A stretch of 64,000 nt of DNA from JAAYAY01 sp964429355 (GCA_964429355.1 CAYSCH010000004.1:1-64000); one strand, 5' to 3'. Shown: positions 53,095 through 61,866, counted from the stretch's first letter. Numbers and translations: made by a program. Notes: generated by a model not told the origin, from the sequence alone.

Positions 53095-54255
53095 ATGAAG
53101 TCGGACGAGGTCGCGAAATGGCGAGAGTGGAAAAGGAACCACCCTGATTACCCGCTCACGGTCGCACCCAGTGGGATCTGGTGCAAGAAGGTCCGAGGGA
53201 AGACCCGATACTTCGGCTCGCTGCGAGACCCGGATGCGGCTCTGAAGAACTGGCTGGAGGAGAAAGACTACCTCCTGGCCGGCCAGACTCCGCCGAAGTT
53301 CACCTCAGGGGTGACGGTCGAAAAGCTGCTTGACGACTTCCTTGAGAAGTGCGACAAGCGGATCGAGGCCGGTAAAATGGCCTCCAAGACCAAGTACGAC
53401 TACCTCCCCCTACGAGAGGTATTTCAGTTGTCGGGCGTCAGCCGCGTGCCAGCGGCGTCTATGGGCCCGGATCAATTCGCCGCCGTCATGCGAGTGATCG
53501 AGTCCGGCCGAACGCTCCGCACCCAGAAGAACCTGATTACGTCCGTGCGTTCGCTGTTCAAGTGGGCAATCGGAATGGAGCGGATCTCTTCCGTGAAGTA
53601 CGGGCCCGAGTTTACTCCGCCGCGGCAGGAGCAAATCGAGGTAGAGCAGGAGGAGGGCAGCGCGTGCCGGTTCATCGAGCAACCCGTGATCGCAAGCGCC
53701 CTGGAAGCATCTGGACCACGGATGCGGGTCATGATACTCTTGGGGATCAACTGCGCGTTCAACCCAGGCGACTCCATCGCGATTACGCTCGACCATCTGA
53801 AGCTTGACGGAGAAATCCCGTATCACGAGTTTCGCCGAGTGAAGAACGGACGAAGGAGGGCGGCAGTCCTTTGGCCCGAGACCGTTGACGCGGTTCACAA
53901 TTACGTTGAACGGAGCCGACGCCCGGCAGACCCTGACGAACCCACCTTGATCTTGACCCAGCACGGGCAGCCGTACACCAAGAAAAGCCAAGGGAAGAAG
54001 ATCGGCGACGCGTTTCGACGACTCCTGGAAAAGAGCGGGGCGCACGTCGACGGGGTGAACCTTGGCTCACTCCGCCACACGTACGCTACCGTGATCGACA
54101 GGCACCCGGATCAATCCATGATTGACCTAACCATGGGGCACGTCGGGAGCGGGATGCAGAAGAGGGTCTATCGGCAGTTGAATCTTGACGAGCTGGAGCG
54201 ATTGAAGGCAATTTCTGACGTGGCCAGGAAGTGGATGTTCCCCGCGGTGAATTGA
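53095..54255 (+). CDS. Tyrosine recombinase (phage-type integrase)
   Basis: A 386-residue integrase. A SAM-like N-terminal core-binding domain (VEKLLDDFLEKCDKRIEAGK to LFKWAIGMERI) is followed by the catalytic domain: LGINCAFNPGDSIAITLDHL, LGSLRHTYATVIDRH, MGHVGSGMQKRVYRQLN. The box II Arg (LRHT), the later His (MGH) and the nucleophile Tyr (VYRQ) are present, but the box I Arg is replaced in NCAFNPGD and the first box II His is missing. This NCxF type is known in planctomycete integrases. GGAGG lies nine bases before ATG 53095. Its position next to tRNA-Ser suggests it integrated this element. Confidence 0.9.
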   Translation: MKSDEVAKWREWKRNHPDYPLTVAPSGIWCKKVRGKTRYFGSLRDPDAALKNWLEEKDYLLAGQTPPKFTSGVTVEKLLDDFLEKCDKRIEAGKMASKTKYDYLPLREVFQLSGVSRVPAASMGPDQFAAVMRVIESGRTLRTQKNLITSVRSLFKWAIGMERISSVKYGPEFTPPRQEQIEVEQEEGSACRFIEQPVIASALEASGPRMRVMILLGINCAFNPGDSIAITLDHLKLDGEIPYHEFRRVKNGRRRAAVLWPETVDAVHNYVERSRRPADPDEPTLILTQHGQPYTKKSQGKKIGDAFRRLLEKSGAHVDGVNLGSLRHTYATVIDRHPDQSMIDLTMGHVGSGMQKRVYRQLNLDELERLKAISDVARKWMFPAVN

Positions 54256-54392
54256 CAGCTTGTGTGTCCTGGGCAACAGGCGGTCCATGCTTTTCTTCGC
54301 GTGCCACCACAAAAAGGGTTGACATAAGTACGCCAGTATAGCGACAATCACTTGCGCGACTAGTGATTCATGCTCCCTTTCGCACTACGATC

Positions 54393-55370
54393 ATGCCAAC
54401 AATTCAATCCTCTGGACGTCGGGAATACAATGGGCTGTTCCTACTCGACAGGAACGACCTAAAAGAACTGGATGCGGTACTTGCTGAGATCCAGAAACAG
54501 GCCAAAAAGTACTACTCACACCGTTTGCGCGAGGTGATGGCCTCGAACTTGTCACAGTTGCAGAGACTCTATCCAAGCAAGAGCGTTGAGGAATTGAAGA
54601 GCGAGGCGCGAAAGCTGGCAGAGAACAGCTACGAGTTGCGACACAAGTTCTGTCAAGTGGTCGCATATTGCGCTTCCAAAAATAAGGCTACGGCGAAGAC
54701 TTTCTCTGAGTTAATCTGCCTGGAGAAACTTAATGGAGAAGTCGTCACACACTCAGAAGTGAATCTTCGATACGCCGATTTGAATGCATCGATCAACATC
54801 TTCGACATCTACAGTGACAGGATTCGGATTGATATCGAACCGATGGATAGGGTAATATCACAGCAACTTTCGCAGCAGATCGGAAGTTGGGTTGAGTCAA
54901 AGGCGCGGGCGGAGTTCTTCAGCAAGTACCGGTCGGAGATTATAGGCATACTGTGGCTAGCTATCTGGCTTTGCCTGGCGTTACTTGCTACAGCGGGATT
55001 GAGGTACGAGCAACCCCAGGATGACAGCACGAAACAGACGGCTGCTAGTTTGTTGAAAGCAGGAATCGACGACAATAATATCGCCGATGCAGTAGAGTGT
55101 CTCCTCAAACTCAATACCGAATCTGCGAAGAAACCAAGAGTCGTTGGCGTGAAGTGGGTGTTTGTTGTCGTGGCTGCGTGCCCGCTTGTACTTCTGTGTG
55201 CAATCCTTTTATTCCCAAAGTCTGCTTTGGCTTTGGGAAGATCATCCCGTTTCGTTGCAAGAGGAAGACATCGATTGTCTCTTGCCAAGTTAGTTGCGGG
55301 CACTGCCTTCGGTTCGATTCCAGCTTCCGTGATTGCGAATGCAATTTGGTCCGTACTGAGCAATGGTTAA
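54393..55370 (+). CDS. Unrecognised membrane protein in the integrated element
   Basis: A protein of about 325 residues. The N-terminal 180 residues are helical and charged (LDAVLAEIQKQAKKYYSHRL), then come a membrane segment (IIGILWLAIWLCLALLATAG, about 190-210), a short outer loop and a second segment (WVFVVVAACPLVLLCAILLF). The C-terminal 55 residues are basic and contain a weakly hydrophobic end. No family was recognised. Codon use is more A/T-rich than in the host. The next gene starts 74 bases later in the same direction, so they may act together; a cargo or defence role is possible but not shown. Confidence 0.6.
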   Translation: MPTIQSSGRREYNGLFLLDRNDLKELDAVLAEIQKQAKKYYSHRLREVMASNLSQLQRLYPSKSVEELKSEARKLAENSYELRHKFCQVVAYCASKNKATAKTFSELICLEKLNGEVVTHSEVNLRYADLNASINIFDIYSDRIRIDIEPMDRVISQQLSQQIGSWVESKARAEFFSKYRSEIIGILWLAIWLCLALLATAGLRYEQPQDDSTKQTAASLLKAGIDDNNIADAVECLLKLNTESAKKPRVVGVKWVFVVVAACPLVLLCAILLFPKSALALGRSSRFVARGRHRLSLAKLVAGTAFGSIPASVIANAIWSVLSNG

Positions 55371-55444
55371 GGTAATCGAACATTTCGCATGCCATGTAGT
55401 TAGGAACTCAGAAATCACAGAAGAGAAAAGAAACGGCACACGGC

Positions 55445-56530
55445 ATGGACGATACCGAGAAGCTTATTTGGGGTTGCACCGGTGCACTAATCGTCGCCCT
55501 TGTTGGTGCAGTTGTTCGTTACATCTCCAAGTACTATACCGAAAAACGTCTGGATCGAGTTGTCGTTATCGGCGACCTCAGTATTTCTGGGGATATCGAC
55601 ATGATTCATCGCGTTGGCTGTCCCGGAATAGTCCTCTCCATAGTGTGTAAAGGCAAGCGAGTCGCGAAAATCGCGAAAGCAGAATTCTCAGTTTCCCTCA
55701 CAAAGAACGATCTGGCTGCATTTGAGCGGGGCTTTCAATTTCCACTTGGTCAGTCGGTCAACCAGGCATTACCTGTAGCTCGGCTCAGTATTCAACTTAT
55801 CCCATTATCGAAACCGACCAACGATGATGGATTCGTCCTAGAACGAGACGATGTGGCCAAGTTCTTGTTCCCGATAGCTGTCCCGCCGCTACCGGTTTTT
55901 CTTAATGCACCATCCGAAGACGTGCAAGTTACGGCGACATTTTTCGATGGATCATCGCAAGTACTTCAGAAGGGGTTGCATGTTCAACGTCTGTTGCGTG
56001 ATGTAATCGAGGCATACAGCACCCTCCCGATGCAAATGACGTCTGAACTCACAATGAGCGTCACGATTTCTACCGAGCAACTTCCTGATCTTGGTAATAA
56101 GATCGGTACACTGAACTCGAACCCAATCTCATTTGTTGATCACGACGAACCGCTAATCAGTGCAGATTTTACGAAACAGCGAATGGAACAATGTGTATCG
56201 ATCTTCGGTGAGATATGGGATCACTGGTGCACATCCAAGTCGCTTCAATATGTAGTCGTTCCTTCACAGAAAATCGACGTTGACAATCCGCAAACTGCAA
56301 TAGATGCAACCTTTGGCGTCGGCATCAATTCGCCAACTCGCGCGATTGGACTTGTTGATCTCCTCGTTGTGTTCTCGCTCTTGAGACAACAGTCGGCGGC
56401 GGCGAAGACAATCGATACACGGGTTGAAAAAGACTTTTCAATTCGGTCACTGGTCACGACAAGCTATACAAGAGCAGAAGCGTCTGCTATGCTCGCGCAA
56501 ATCAAGCTCTCTCCTCCGAGTTCTGCGTGA
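55445..56530 (+). CDS. Unrecognised protein with N-terminal membrane anchor
   Basis: A 361-residue protein with one membrane segment at about 8-26 (WGCTGALIVALVGAVVRYI) followed by a soluble alpha/beta part; the segment GIVLSIVCKGKRVAKIAKAE suggests a beta sandwich. No enzyme motif was found. It lies between two other cargo genes in the same direction. Confidence 0.6.
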   Translation: MDDTEKLIWGCTGALIVALVGAVVRYISKYYTEKRLDRVVVIGDLSISGDIDMIHRVGCPGIVLSIVCKGKRVAKIAKAEFSVSLTKNDLAAFERGFQFPLGQSVNQALPVARLSIQLIPLSKPTNDDGFVLERDDVAKFLFPIAVPPLPVFLNAPSEDVQVTATFFDGSSQVLQKGLHVQRLLRDVIEAYSTLPMQMTSELTMSVTISTEQLPDLGNKIGTLNSNPISFVDHDEPLISADFTKQRMEQCVSIFGEIWDHWCTSKSLQYVVVPSQKIDVDNPQTAIDATFGVGINSPTRAIGLVDLLVVFSLLRQQSAAAKTIDTRVEKDFSIRSLVTTSYTRAEASAMLAQIKLSPPSSA

Positions 56531-56641
56531 GTTAAGCGAGCAATGACTCAGGTGGTTGCTTGAGAACCTGAAGACCAACGTTCCCTTCAACAGCCAATAA
56601 TCCCACTTGATAGTCTATTAACCAGAAGAGAGGATGTTGAA

Positions 56642-57031
56642 ATGCCAACACGGGATAACTACATGACCGTTGCGCGTCAAATTGCAGATTACCTTAACTC
56701 ATTCCGATTGGCCTTTAAGACCTACAAAGTCTCTGACTTTGATGACATGATTCGAGCAATTGCGGGAGAAGGGGCTAGGATTTCCACCGACAGCAGCGCT
56801 AGAGAGTTCACTTCGCTGCTTCAGGAGCGAGGCTTCACTATCTTTCCACCTATCGAATCGAGTCCAGACGGCTACGTTAGGGTATACAGGACTAATACAA
56901 TAATCGCTAATCTCCTTACTGCGTTTCGGTATCCAGGCGCAAATGGCGATGAGCAATTAGCTACTCTACTTGGCTCGCTCAAATCTCGGAGACGGCCAGA
57001 CGATTTCTCGCCCGAGAGTTCCGCGGATTAG
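56642..57031 (+). CDS. Small unrecognised soluble protein
   Basis: A 129-residue protein (MTVARQIADYLNSFRLAFKT, FTSLLQERGFTIFPPIESSP). AGAGG lies eight bases before the ATG. It follows the preceding cargo gene by 111 bases and overlaps the convergent gene by four bases. Function is unknown. Confidence 0.55.
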   Translation: MPTRDNYMTVARQIADYLNSFRLAFKTYKVSDFDDMIRAIAGEGARISTDSSAREFTSLLQERGFTIFPPIESSPDGYVRVYRTNTIIANLLTAFRYPGANGDEQLATLLGSLKSRRRPDDFSPESSAD

Positions 57032-57471
57032 CGTGATGACTCAGTCAGCCCCTTCCCCGGCTTCCACTCAGCCAACACGTTTCCGTCCTCATCCTCCAGC
57101 ACGAGCGAAACGGAATCACCGTTTTCGTCGCGAACATGGCGAATGTCTTTTCGATCGGGTTGCTTGGCCTCTGGGAATTGCTTCGCGTACGTCGCAAGGG
57201 CTGCATCCTCAAGCGTGGCGTCGTCTCGGAAGGCGGCGCACATCTTGAGTCGCTCAGCGAACACATCGTAGAGGGCGGAAAAGAACTCCGAGTCTGTCGT
57301 GCCGTCATGAGGATCGCTCAGACCGAGTACGACCAGCGGTCGACGTTTCCACCATCGAAGCTGAGTGCATCCAACCACCGAATGCAGGCCGTGGGAATTG
57401 TTCCCGCTCCTCTTGCAAATCCCGCCACTCTTGACAACAATCGGCTGCTGTTCTCTTGTGAATCGCCACAT
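57028..57471 (-). CDS. Unrecognised protein, start uncertain
   Basis: The C-terminal 100 residues look genuinely coding (FFSALYDVFAERLKMCAAFR; DSVSLVLEDEDGNVLAEWKP), acidic and soluble. The first 40-50 residues are of mixed character and no ribosome binding site is found, so the real start may lie further in. Convergent with the small gene at 56642. Confidence 0.4.
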   Translation of the reverse strand: MWRFTREQQPIVVKSGGICKRSGNNSHGLHSVVGCTQLRWWKRRPLVVLGLSDPHDGTTDSEFFSALYDVFAERLKMCAAFRDDATLEDAALATYAKQFPEAKQPDRKDIRHVRDENGDSVSLVLEDEDGNVLAEWKPGKGLTESSR

Positions 57472-57491
57472 GCCAGAAAGACGGAGACGAC

Positions 57492-57971
57492 ATGGCAACA
57501 AGACAGCAGAACCAGTCGGACCATATTCAGCGTCGCTTGAGGCTGTTTATCATCTACGGTGGAAAATGCGCGAACTGTCCCGAGAAGGATTTTGCAAAAC
57601 TCGATATACACCATGTGGAGGGCGGCGGAAACCTTGACCGCAAAGATGCCGGTGGCGGGTCGAATTCTCTGCGCGATTTGCTGAAATATTTCGAACAGTA
57701 TGGGCGACCCAAGGAGGGCCTTGAACTGTTATGTCTTAGCTGCCATGCAAAGAAACGGAGGGAAACAGCAAACAGGGAATTGCTTAGTGCGACACAGACA
57801 TGCAATATCCTCAATTGGTGCCGAGTTACTGCCGAGTTATGCGAGGGTGGGCTATCCCGGCTCGTTGAGAATGAGAAAATCAAGGCACGCCAAGTATCAG
57901 GCGTCTATGAGTTCAAGGCACAATCGATTCTCGACTACGCTTGCTCTGGAAAAGCTACGAACCGCCTTTGA
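57492..57971 (+). CDS. HNH-type zinc-containing nuclease-like protein
   Basis: A 159-residue protein. GGKCANCPEKDFAKLDIHHV and LLCLSCHAKKRR provide the Cys-x-x-Cys and Cys-x-x-Cys pairs and the central His of an HNH fold. The C-terminal part has a helix-turn-helix-like segment (TAELCEGGLSRLVENEKIKA). GGAG precedes the ATG. It may be a homing or phage HNH nuclease. Confidence 0.65.
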   Translation: MATRQQNQSDHIQRRLRLFIIYGGKCANCPEKDFAKLDIHHVEGGGNLDRKDAGGGSNSLRDLLKYFEQYGRPKEGLELLCLSCHAKKRRETANRELLSATQTCNILNWCRVTAELCEGGLSRLVENEKIKARQVSGVYEFKAQSILDYACSGKATNRL

Positions 57972-58224
57972 CCCTCTCCCACTCCTCTTTAACAATGCTT
58001 ACTTTTTTGCGCCCCACCTTCAACAGAGCATCTTCGTGGTCTCTGAGTTCAGGACGGTGCAGCAGGAATGCTTCCACCAATTCGGCACGAGAGACTGTCA
58101 CACATTTCCTGTAGTCGACCTTGTCTTCTGCAAATAGCTTCGAGTTGTGCGCTCGGTTCGGACGAAGCTTTGCCACAAACTGTCGGAATTCCTCTTGCGC
58201 CTTCTGTATCTCTAGCCCGTACAT
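57955..58224 (-). CDS. Small unrecognised protein
   Basis: An 89-residue basic helical protein (QKAQEEFRQFVAKLRPNRAH). AGGGGGATGAGGA precedes the ATG. It overlaps the end of the convergent HNH gene by 17 bases. Function is unknown. Confidence 0.5.
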   Translation of the reverse strand: MYGLEIQKAQEEFRQFVAKLRPNRAHNSKLFAEDKVDYRKCVTVSRAELVEAFLLHRPELRDHEDALLKVGRKKVSIVKEEWERVKGGS

Positions 58225-58384
58225 TCCTCATCCCCCTGCAAAAAGTCCAACCTACAAGAACACCCTTTGCGCACCAATCCCTATCCCCTCGTGTCAATTT
58301 GCGCAAACAAAATGAGCGTGGTCAAGATCCGAGAGGGGTTTGGGGCGGATTTTGCGCGAGCTGGCTGAGGTTTTCGAAAAAAGC

Positions 58385-58426
58385 CCCCTCGAAGAGCCTG
58401 ATCGCTTGATCGAGGTCTTCGAGGGG
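58385..58426. repeat. Eleven-base inverted repeat before a decayed transposon-type ORF
   Basis: CCCCTCGAAGA (58385-58395) pairs exactly with TCTTCGAGGGG (58416-58426) across 20 bases. It lies 43 bases before the pseudogene and could be a terminator or the end of an inserted element. Confidence 0.5.
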
Positions 58427-58468
58427 TGTACTTCGTAGATGTTACCAGCAACTCCGGAGTACTCCACG

Positions 58469-58901
58469 ATGTACCATGTTTTGCTTCGCGATGCCAGCTT
58501 TTTGGAGTTTCTTTTTACCGTTGACAAAGGCCTCGCCGGCGTCGCGCGGAAGCAGGGATGCGGGTGCGGCGGTCGTCTGCACCGTGCCAACTACCCTCGC
58601 AAGCCACGTGGTGGATGCGAGAATCTGCCGGAATCCTACGGCTACCGCTTGAGTTTCTGCTGCAATCGGGACGGTTGCCGCAAGCGGACGACTCCCCCCG
58701 TCGGTGCGGTTCCTCGGCCGGAAGGTCTACCTGGGTGCCGTGGTAGTCCTGGTGGCCGCCGTGCGGCAAGGGCCTTCGCCACGGCGGGTCCGCGAACTGT
58801 CCCAGTTGTTCGGCGCTGACCGGCGTAGCGTCGCTCGCTGGCGAGTCTTCTGGCGGGAGCACTTCCCCCAAACGCCGTCCCGATCTGGGAAACGGGCCTG
58901 A
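58469..58901 (+). pseudogene. Frameshifted and truncated planctomycete transposon-associated ORF
   Basis: The first frame reads LLRDASFLEFLFTVDKGLAG, a CGCGGRLHRANYPRKPRGG zinc-type motif and NRDGCRKRTTPP; the sense then continues in another frame from a C6 run at about 58690 (VRFLGRKVYLGAVVVLVAAV, PSPRRVRELSQLFGADRRSV). One C fewer would restore a single frame. The 3' end stops after FPQTP where related proteins go on. Proteins of this build are common in Planctomycetes near transposases; I know no function. Its antisense strand encodes the tail of the HAD gene. Confidence 0.6.
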
Positions 58902-59458
58902 AGCTGGGTAAGGACGTGACCCCGGCTGTCCTTGATATCGTGGAGATCGTTGAACGGCCGTGGCATCATGATTGCATCGCCGCCGGCAGCGATGAAGCCC
59001 TTCACGTTCTTCGGGCTGTCGTCGATAAGCAAGGTCTCGCTCTTGGAGCAAATATCCTTGTGTGCGCATGGCACTAGCTTGTCGCGCATGAAGTCAGGGA
59101 GATTCTTCTCGACCCACTCGAATTTTCCGGCGTAGCAATCGGCGTTCAAGATTGGCTTTGTCAGGATAAGCACGTTATCCTTGCCGACCAGAGATGCGCA
59201 TTTCTCGACGAGCACGTCACATTCCGCGGACTTCGGAATTGTTGCCCAGAACTCGCGTTTGAATCCCTTCCAAAACTCGTCCTCCTTGAATCGGCGAGTC
59301 GGATGCAACGCGTTGACTGCGTTCATCATCGACCACCCCCATTCCGGCTTGTATCCATCGAAGCCATTCACGTCGACGTCGCACCCTGAACACTTCAGGG
59401 CGTACATCGTACAGCGGTTCAGGACGTCGTCGAGATCGAGGAAGATTCTCTTGATCAT
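58727..59458 (-). CDS. HAD-superfamily phosphatase (5'-nucleotidase-like), extended by foreign sequence
   Basis: A 243-residue protein. Motif I is IFLDLDDVLN (DxD), and a later acidic motif is LLIDDSPKNVKGFIAAGGD; VLILTKPIL supplies motif II. This fits phage or bacterial NT5C-type deoxynucleotidases that remove 5' phosphates. The last 55 residues or so (from about QARFPDRDG) are basic and low-complexity and are read antisense through the decayed ORF at 58469-58901, so the original 3' end was lost. It is the last gene of the minus-strand phage-like block. Confidence 0.7.
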   Translation of the reverse strand: MIKRIFLDLDDVLNRCTMYALKCSGCDVDVNGFDGYKPEWGWSMMNAVNALHPTRRFKEDEFWKGFKREFWATIPKSAECDVLVEKCASLVGKDNVLILTKPILNADCYAGKFEWVEKNLPDFMRDKLVPCAHKDICSKSETLLIDDSPKNVKGFIAAGGDAIMMPRPFNDLHDIKDSRGHVLTQLQARFPDRDGVWGKCSRQKTRQRATLRRSAPNNWDSSRTRRGEGPCRTAATRTTTAPR

Positions 59459-59467
59459 AATACTCTT

Positions 59468-60025
59468 TCAGACAGATGGAGTTTCGGAGTCGAAGGCGTT
59501 ACGGAATGGAGGACGAATGTCGGTGCATCCGTGTCTGTCTGCACATCCATCGCATACACACATCTCGTATAAGTGTTTGCAGTGATGCGCTGCGTCACTT
59601 ACTCGCGTGCGCTCCGAGTGGAACGTGTCGCACTCCTCCTTCTCGGTGCACTGGCAGAAAGACTGGGGCTTTTGTGATTTAGGTAGGTCGTCGAGTTCCG
59701 CCGGCAGCCGCCCGTCTTCGATCCGCTTGAGAGTGTCGAGACCGCAAAGGAAATTCCAACACGCCTGCGCGAGGTGCGGCTCGTCCCGATCGCCCCGGAG
59801 CCACTTCATGGCGTGCCGAATTCCAGAGTCCAGGAATCGCGACATTGGGATTCCCTTCTCCCAGTTTCGAGCGTCGTACTTGCGAGCCCCTTCCTCGAAG
59901 ATCCTCGACACTTCGATAATCGCACTCACTGGAAGGAGATCCATTCTCCCCTTGCCTTCGTGGCAGTCGCGCACTGCTCCGGTGGAGAATTCCGATCGCT
60001 GGCCAGAATCTTTGATGCTACTCAA
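59468..60025 (-). CDS. dATP/dGTP diphosphohydrolase-like protein (DUF5664) with Cys-rich tail
   Basis: A 185-residue protein. Residues 20-110 match the phage dATP/dGTP diphosphohydrolase N-terminal family: GKGRMDLLPVSAIIEVSRIF, EEGARKYDARNWEKGIPMSR, RHAMKWLRGDRDEPHLAQAC, WNFLCGLDTL. Such enzymes adjust nucleotide pools in phages. The tail (about 120-170) has many Cys and His (CQCTEKEEC, HHCKHLYEMCVCDGCADRHG), probably binding zinc, and is not part of the usual family. It overlaps the upstream gene by four bases. Confidence 0.75.
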   Translation of the reverse strand: MSSIKDSGQRSEFSTGAVRDCHEGKGRMDLLPVSAIIEVSRIFEEGARKYDARNWEKGIPMSRFLDSGIRHAMKWLRGDRDEPHLAQACWNFLCGLDTLKRIEDGRLPAELDDLPKSQKPQSFCQCTEKEECDTFHSERTRVSDAAHHCKHLYEMCVCDGCADRHGCTDIRPPFRNAFDSETPSV

Positions 60026-60324
60026 CGGCTTCTCCTTTTACTGCTCTTGCTCTTGCTGTATGTCTTCCTGAGAAGCTCCAGAACATCCGACGACTTTGTT
60101 CCTGACATCACATAGAACATGTAGTACCTTCCGTCAGCAGAAAACGCCTGCGGACGGTACTCCACCCTCTCGAATGATGTAGCAACCGGAAGTTCGTCGA
60201 CGCTGAATCTGGCGCAGTGGAAGTTTTCGGTTAGGACATCCGCAACGAACACGCGCGACGGATCGTCGATGAGTCGCAGTTGTCCGTCGAGCGGGCCACC
60301 GATGAATAGGTATTCTTCGCTCAC
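60022..60324 (-). CDS. Phage-type small protein with GGPLDG motif
   Basis: A 100-residue protein beginning EEYLFIGGPLDGQLR, a motif frequent in small phage proteins, with a Tyr-rich centre (VEYRPQAFSADGRYYMFYVM) and a basic tail. Both ends overlap neighbours by four bases. Function is unknown. Confidence 0.65.
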   Translation of the reverse strand: MSEEYLFIGGPLDGQLRLIDDPSRVFVADVLTENFHCARFSVDELPVATSFERVEYRPQAFSADGRYYMFYVMSGTKSSDVLELLRKTYSKSKSSKRRSR

Positions 60325-61355
60325 TGTTGTTGCCTCGGTTTGGTGACGAAGATCGGGGTCGCTTGTGTAAGCCCGTATAAACGGTCGATCACGATGAACG
60401 CCTGGGTGGGGTGTTGGAAGTCGGCCTTGATCTCAACGGAGTACTCGCTGTAACCCATGAGCGAGCCGCAAGAGATCCAGGTCGGGTAATTCACAAGATG
60501 GGTATGCCAATGGCCGAAGATATCGAAGTCCGCAGTGTCGACCTTGTTCCACTGTGCGATTGACTTATTGACAGGGATTGTGAGCCCACCGACCCCTCCC
60601 TGATACCGGAGTCCGTCGCCGTGGTGGAAGCGGACCTTGCGGCCCATAATCTCCTGCGTGTTGTGGTAGCCCCGGCCCACCATGAAGTGAACTCGTTGGT
60701 TCTTCGCGTAATTCCTCGCGAGCGTCGTGTACAACAACCACTCGTATGAGTTACGGCACGACGTCTTGATCCGCTTTTTCGGTGTGGTCCGCCCGTGATT
60801 ACCCACGCACGTCGGACAGAAGATCGGGAGTTTCGTTTCACGGAGCCAGAAGTCGATACCTCCACAGATCATGTCTTGCAGGAATATGCACGCCTCGGTG
60901 GGGCTAAGGGAGTTCGTCTCCAGAAGTTCCTCGTGGATCGTCCCCGTCAACAGGTCGCCAAGCAGTGGGTGCCAGAGTTCGACAACCGGCGCTAGCGTGT
61001 TCTGCCAGTCGATCAATTCGAGCGTCTTGGCGTAGAACCGCTTGATGCGTGCCTCTGCGATCGTGAGGTTGTACTCGTTCTTTCCGTTTGTTCCCTCTCG
61101 ATAGACTGTCTCTTCGACGTGCCAGTCTGTAGCCGGCACGACAGCCGCCACGCCACGAGCGGCACCTTTGGCCGGCAAACGCATTGCCTTCGGTCGTGGC
61201 TTTGCACGGATCGAAACCAAATGCTCCAGCCGGCGCTCAAGCTCGATCTCACGGGCCATCGACTCCTTGTGAAGCGACTTGTACTTTGCCGCCTCATTAC
61301 GGGCCTTCACGACGTCGAGTTCCGTAGTTTCAGACCGCCGTTTTCTCTGTTCCAT
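60321..61355 (-). CDS. Calcineurin-like metallophosphoesterase (phage type)
   Basis: A 344-residue protein. A charged helical N-terminus (about 1-55) is followed by the phosphoesterase core: ATDWHVEET (D-x-H), LLGDLLTGT (GD), VGNHGRTTPKK (GNH), HHGDGLRY and FGHWHTHL (GHxH). It would hydrolyse phosphodiester bonds with a two-metal centre; phages carry such proteins near replication genes. FCPTC directly before GNH is an unusual Cys pair. It overlaps both neighbours. Confidence 0.8.
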   Translation of the reverse strand: MEQRKRRSETTELDVVKARNEAAKYKSLHKESMAREIELERRLEHLVSIRAKPRPKAMRLPAKGAARGVAAVVPATDWHVEETVYREGTNGKNEYNLTIAEARIKRFYAKTLELIDWQNTLAPVVELWHPLLGDLLTGTIHEELLETNSLSPTEACIFLQDMICGGIDFWLRETKLPIFCPTCVGNHGRTTPKKRIKTSCRNSYEWLLYTTLARNYAKNQRVHFMVGRGYHNTQEIMGRKVRFHHGDGLRYQGGVGGLTIPVNKSIAQWNKVDTADFDIFGHWHTHLVNYPTWISCGSLMGYSEYSVEIKADFQHPTQAFIVIDRLYGLTQATPIFVTKPRQQQ

Positions 61356-61866
61356 TTCGCTCTCCAGTAATTGCGTGAATCACGCTCTTGCACCGCTGGG
61401 CGATGTTGTAGAACATGAGGTTCGGAACTACGTTCTCGACCGAAAGTCCAACGATATCGTCTGCGATCCGGAAGAGTTCCGCGGCATATGCTCTGCCGAT
61501 CGACTCGGGGGCCTGCGCCGGCTTGTAGGCTTTTCCGCGTCGCGGAAGAATGACGCCTCCGCATGTCATGCACTTCTGCGGAGTCTGGGAGTGCCGAATC
61601 GTGCATCGCCTCATTCGCCTCACGGCTACGACCACTTCTACGGAGACGTTCATCTTCGCGGCAATGGCCTTGCACGACAGCCCGATCGTAAGGAGCGTGT
61701 AGATATCGTCGCACACGGTTTGCGGCGTCGACGCAACCAGGTCCTTAGCGCGGCTAATCGCGACGGCGGACGCTACCGGAAGTCCCAGTGTCTTGGAGAT
61801 TCGGTAGCACGTAAGGCCATTGTCGAGCATTTCTCGAACAGCCATTTCCTTCTCAATCGGTATCAA
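61330..61866 (-). CDS. Helix-turn-helix phage-like protein with zinc motif
   Basis: A 178-residue protein with two helix-turn-helix-like stretches (LDNGLTCYRISKTLGLPVAS; LSCKAIAAKMNVSVEVVVAV) and one CMTCGGVILPRRGK Cys pair. It may bind DNA. The start overlaps the RusA stop by four bases. No family was recognised. Confidence 0.65.
   Translation of the reverse strand: MIPIEKEMAVREMLDNGLTCYRISKTLGLPVASAVAISRAKDLVASTPQTVCDDIYTLLTIGLSCKAIAAKMNVSVEVVVAVRRMRRCTIRHSQTPQKCMTCGGVILPRRGKAYKPAQAPESIGRAYAAELFRIADDIVGLSVENVVPNLMFYNIAQRCKSVIHAITGERNGTEKTAV

Noticed and set aside
54363..57031. Assigning the three cargo genes to a named anti-phage defence system
   Set aside because: No diagnostic domain (nuclease, TIR, NTPase, toxin) can be seen, so the idea is kept only as a question.
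58515..59069. 184-residue minus-strand frame over the HAD gene and decayed ORF
   Set aside because: It is in another frame than the HAD motifs and is Arg/Pro-rich shadow sequence.
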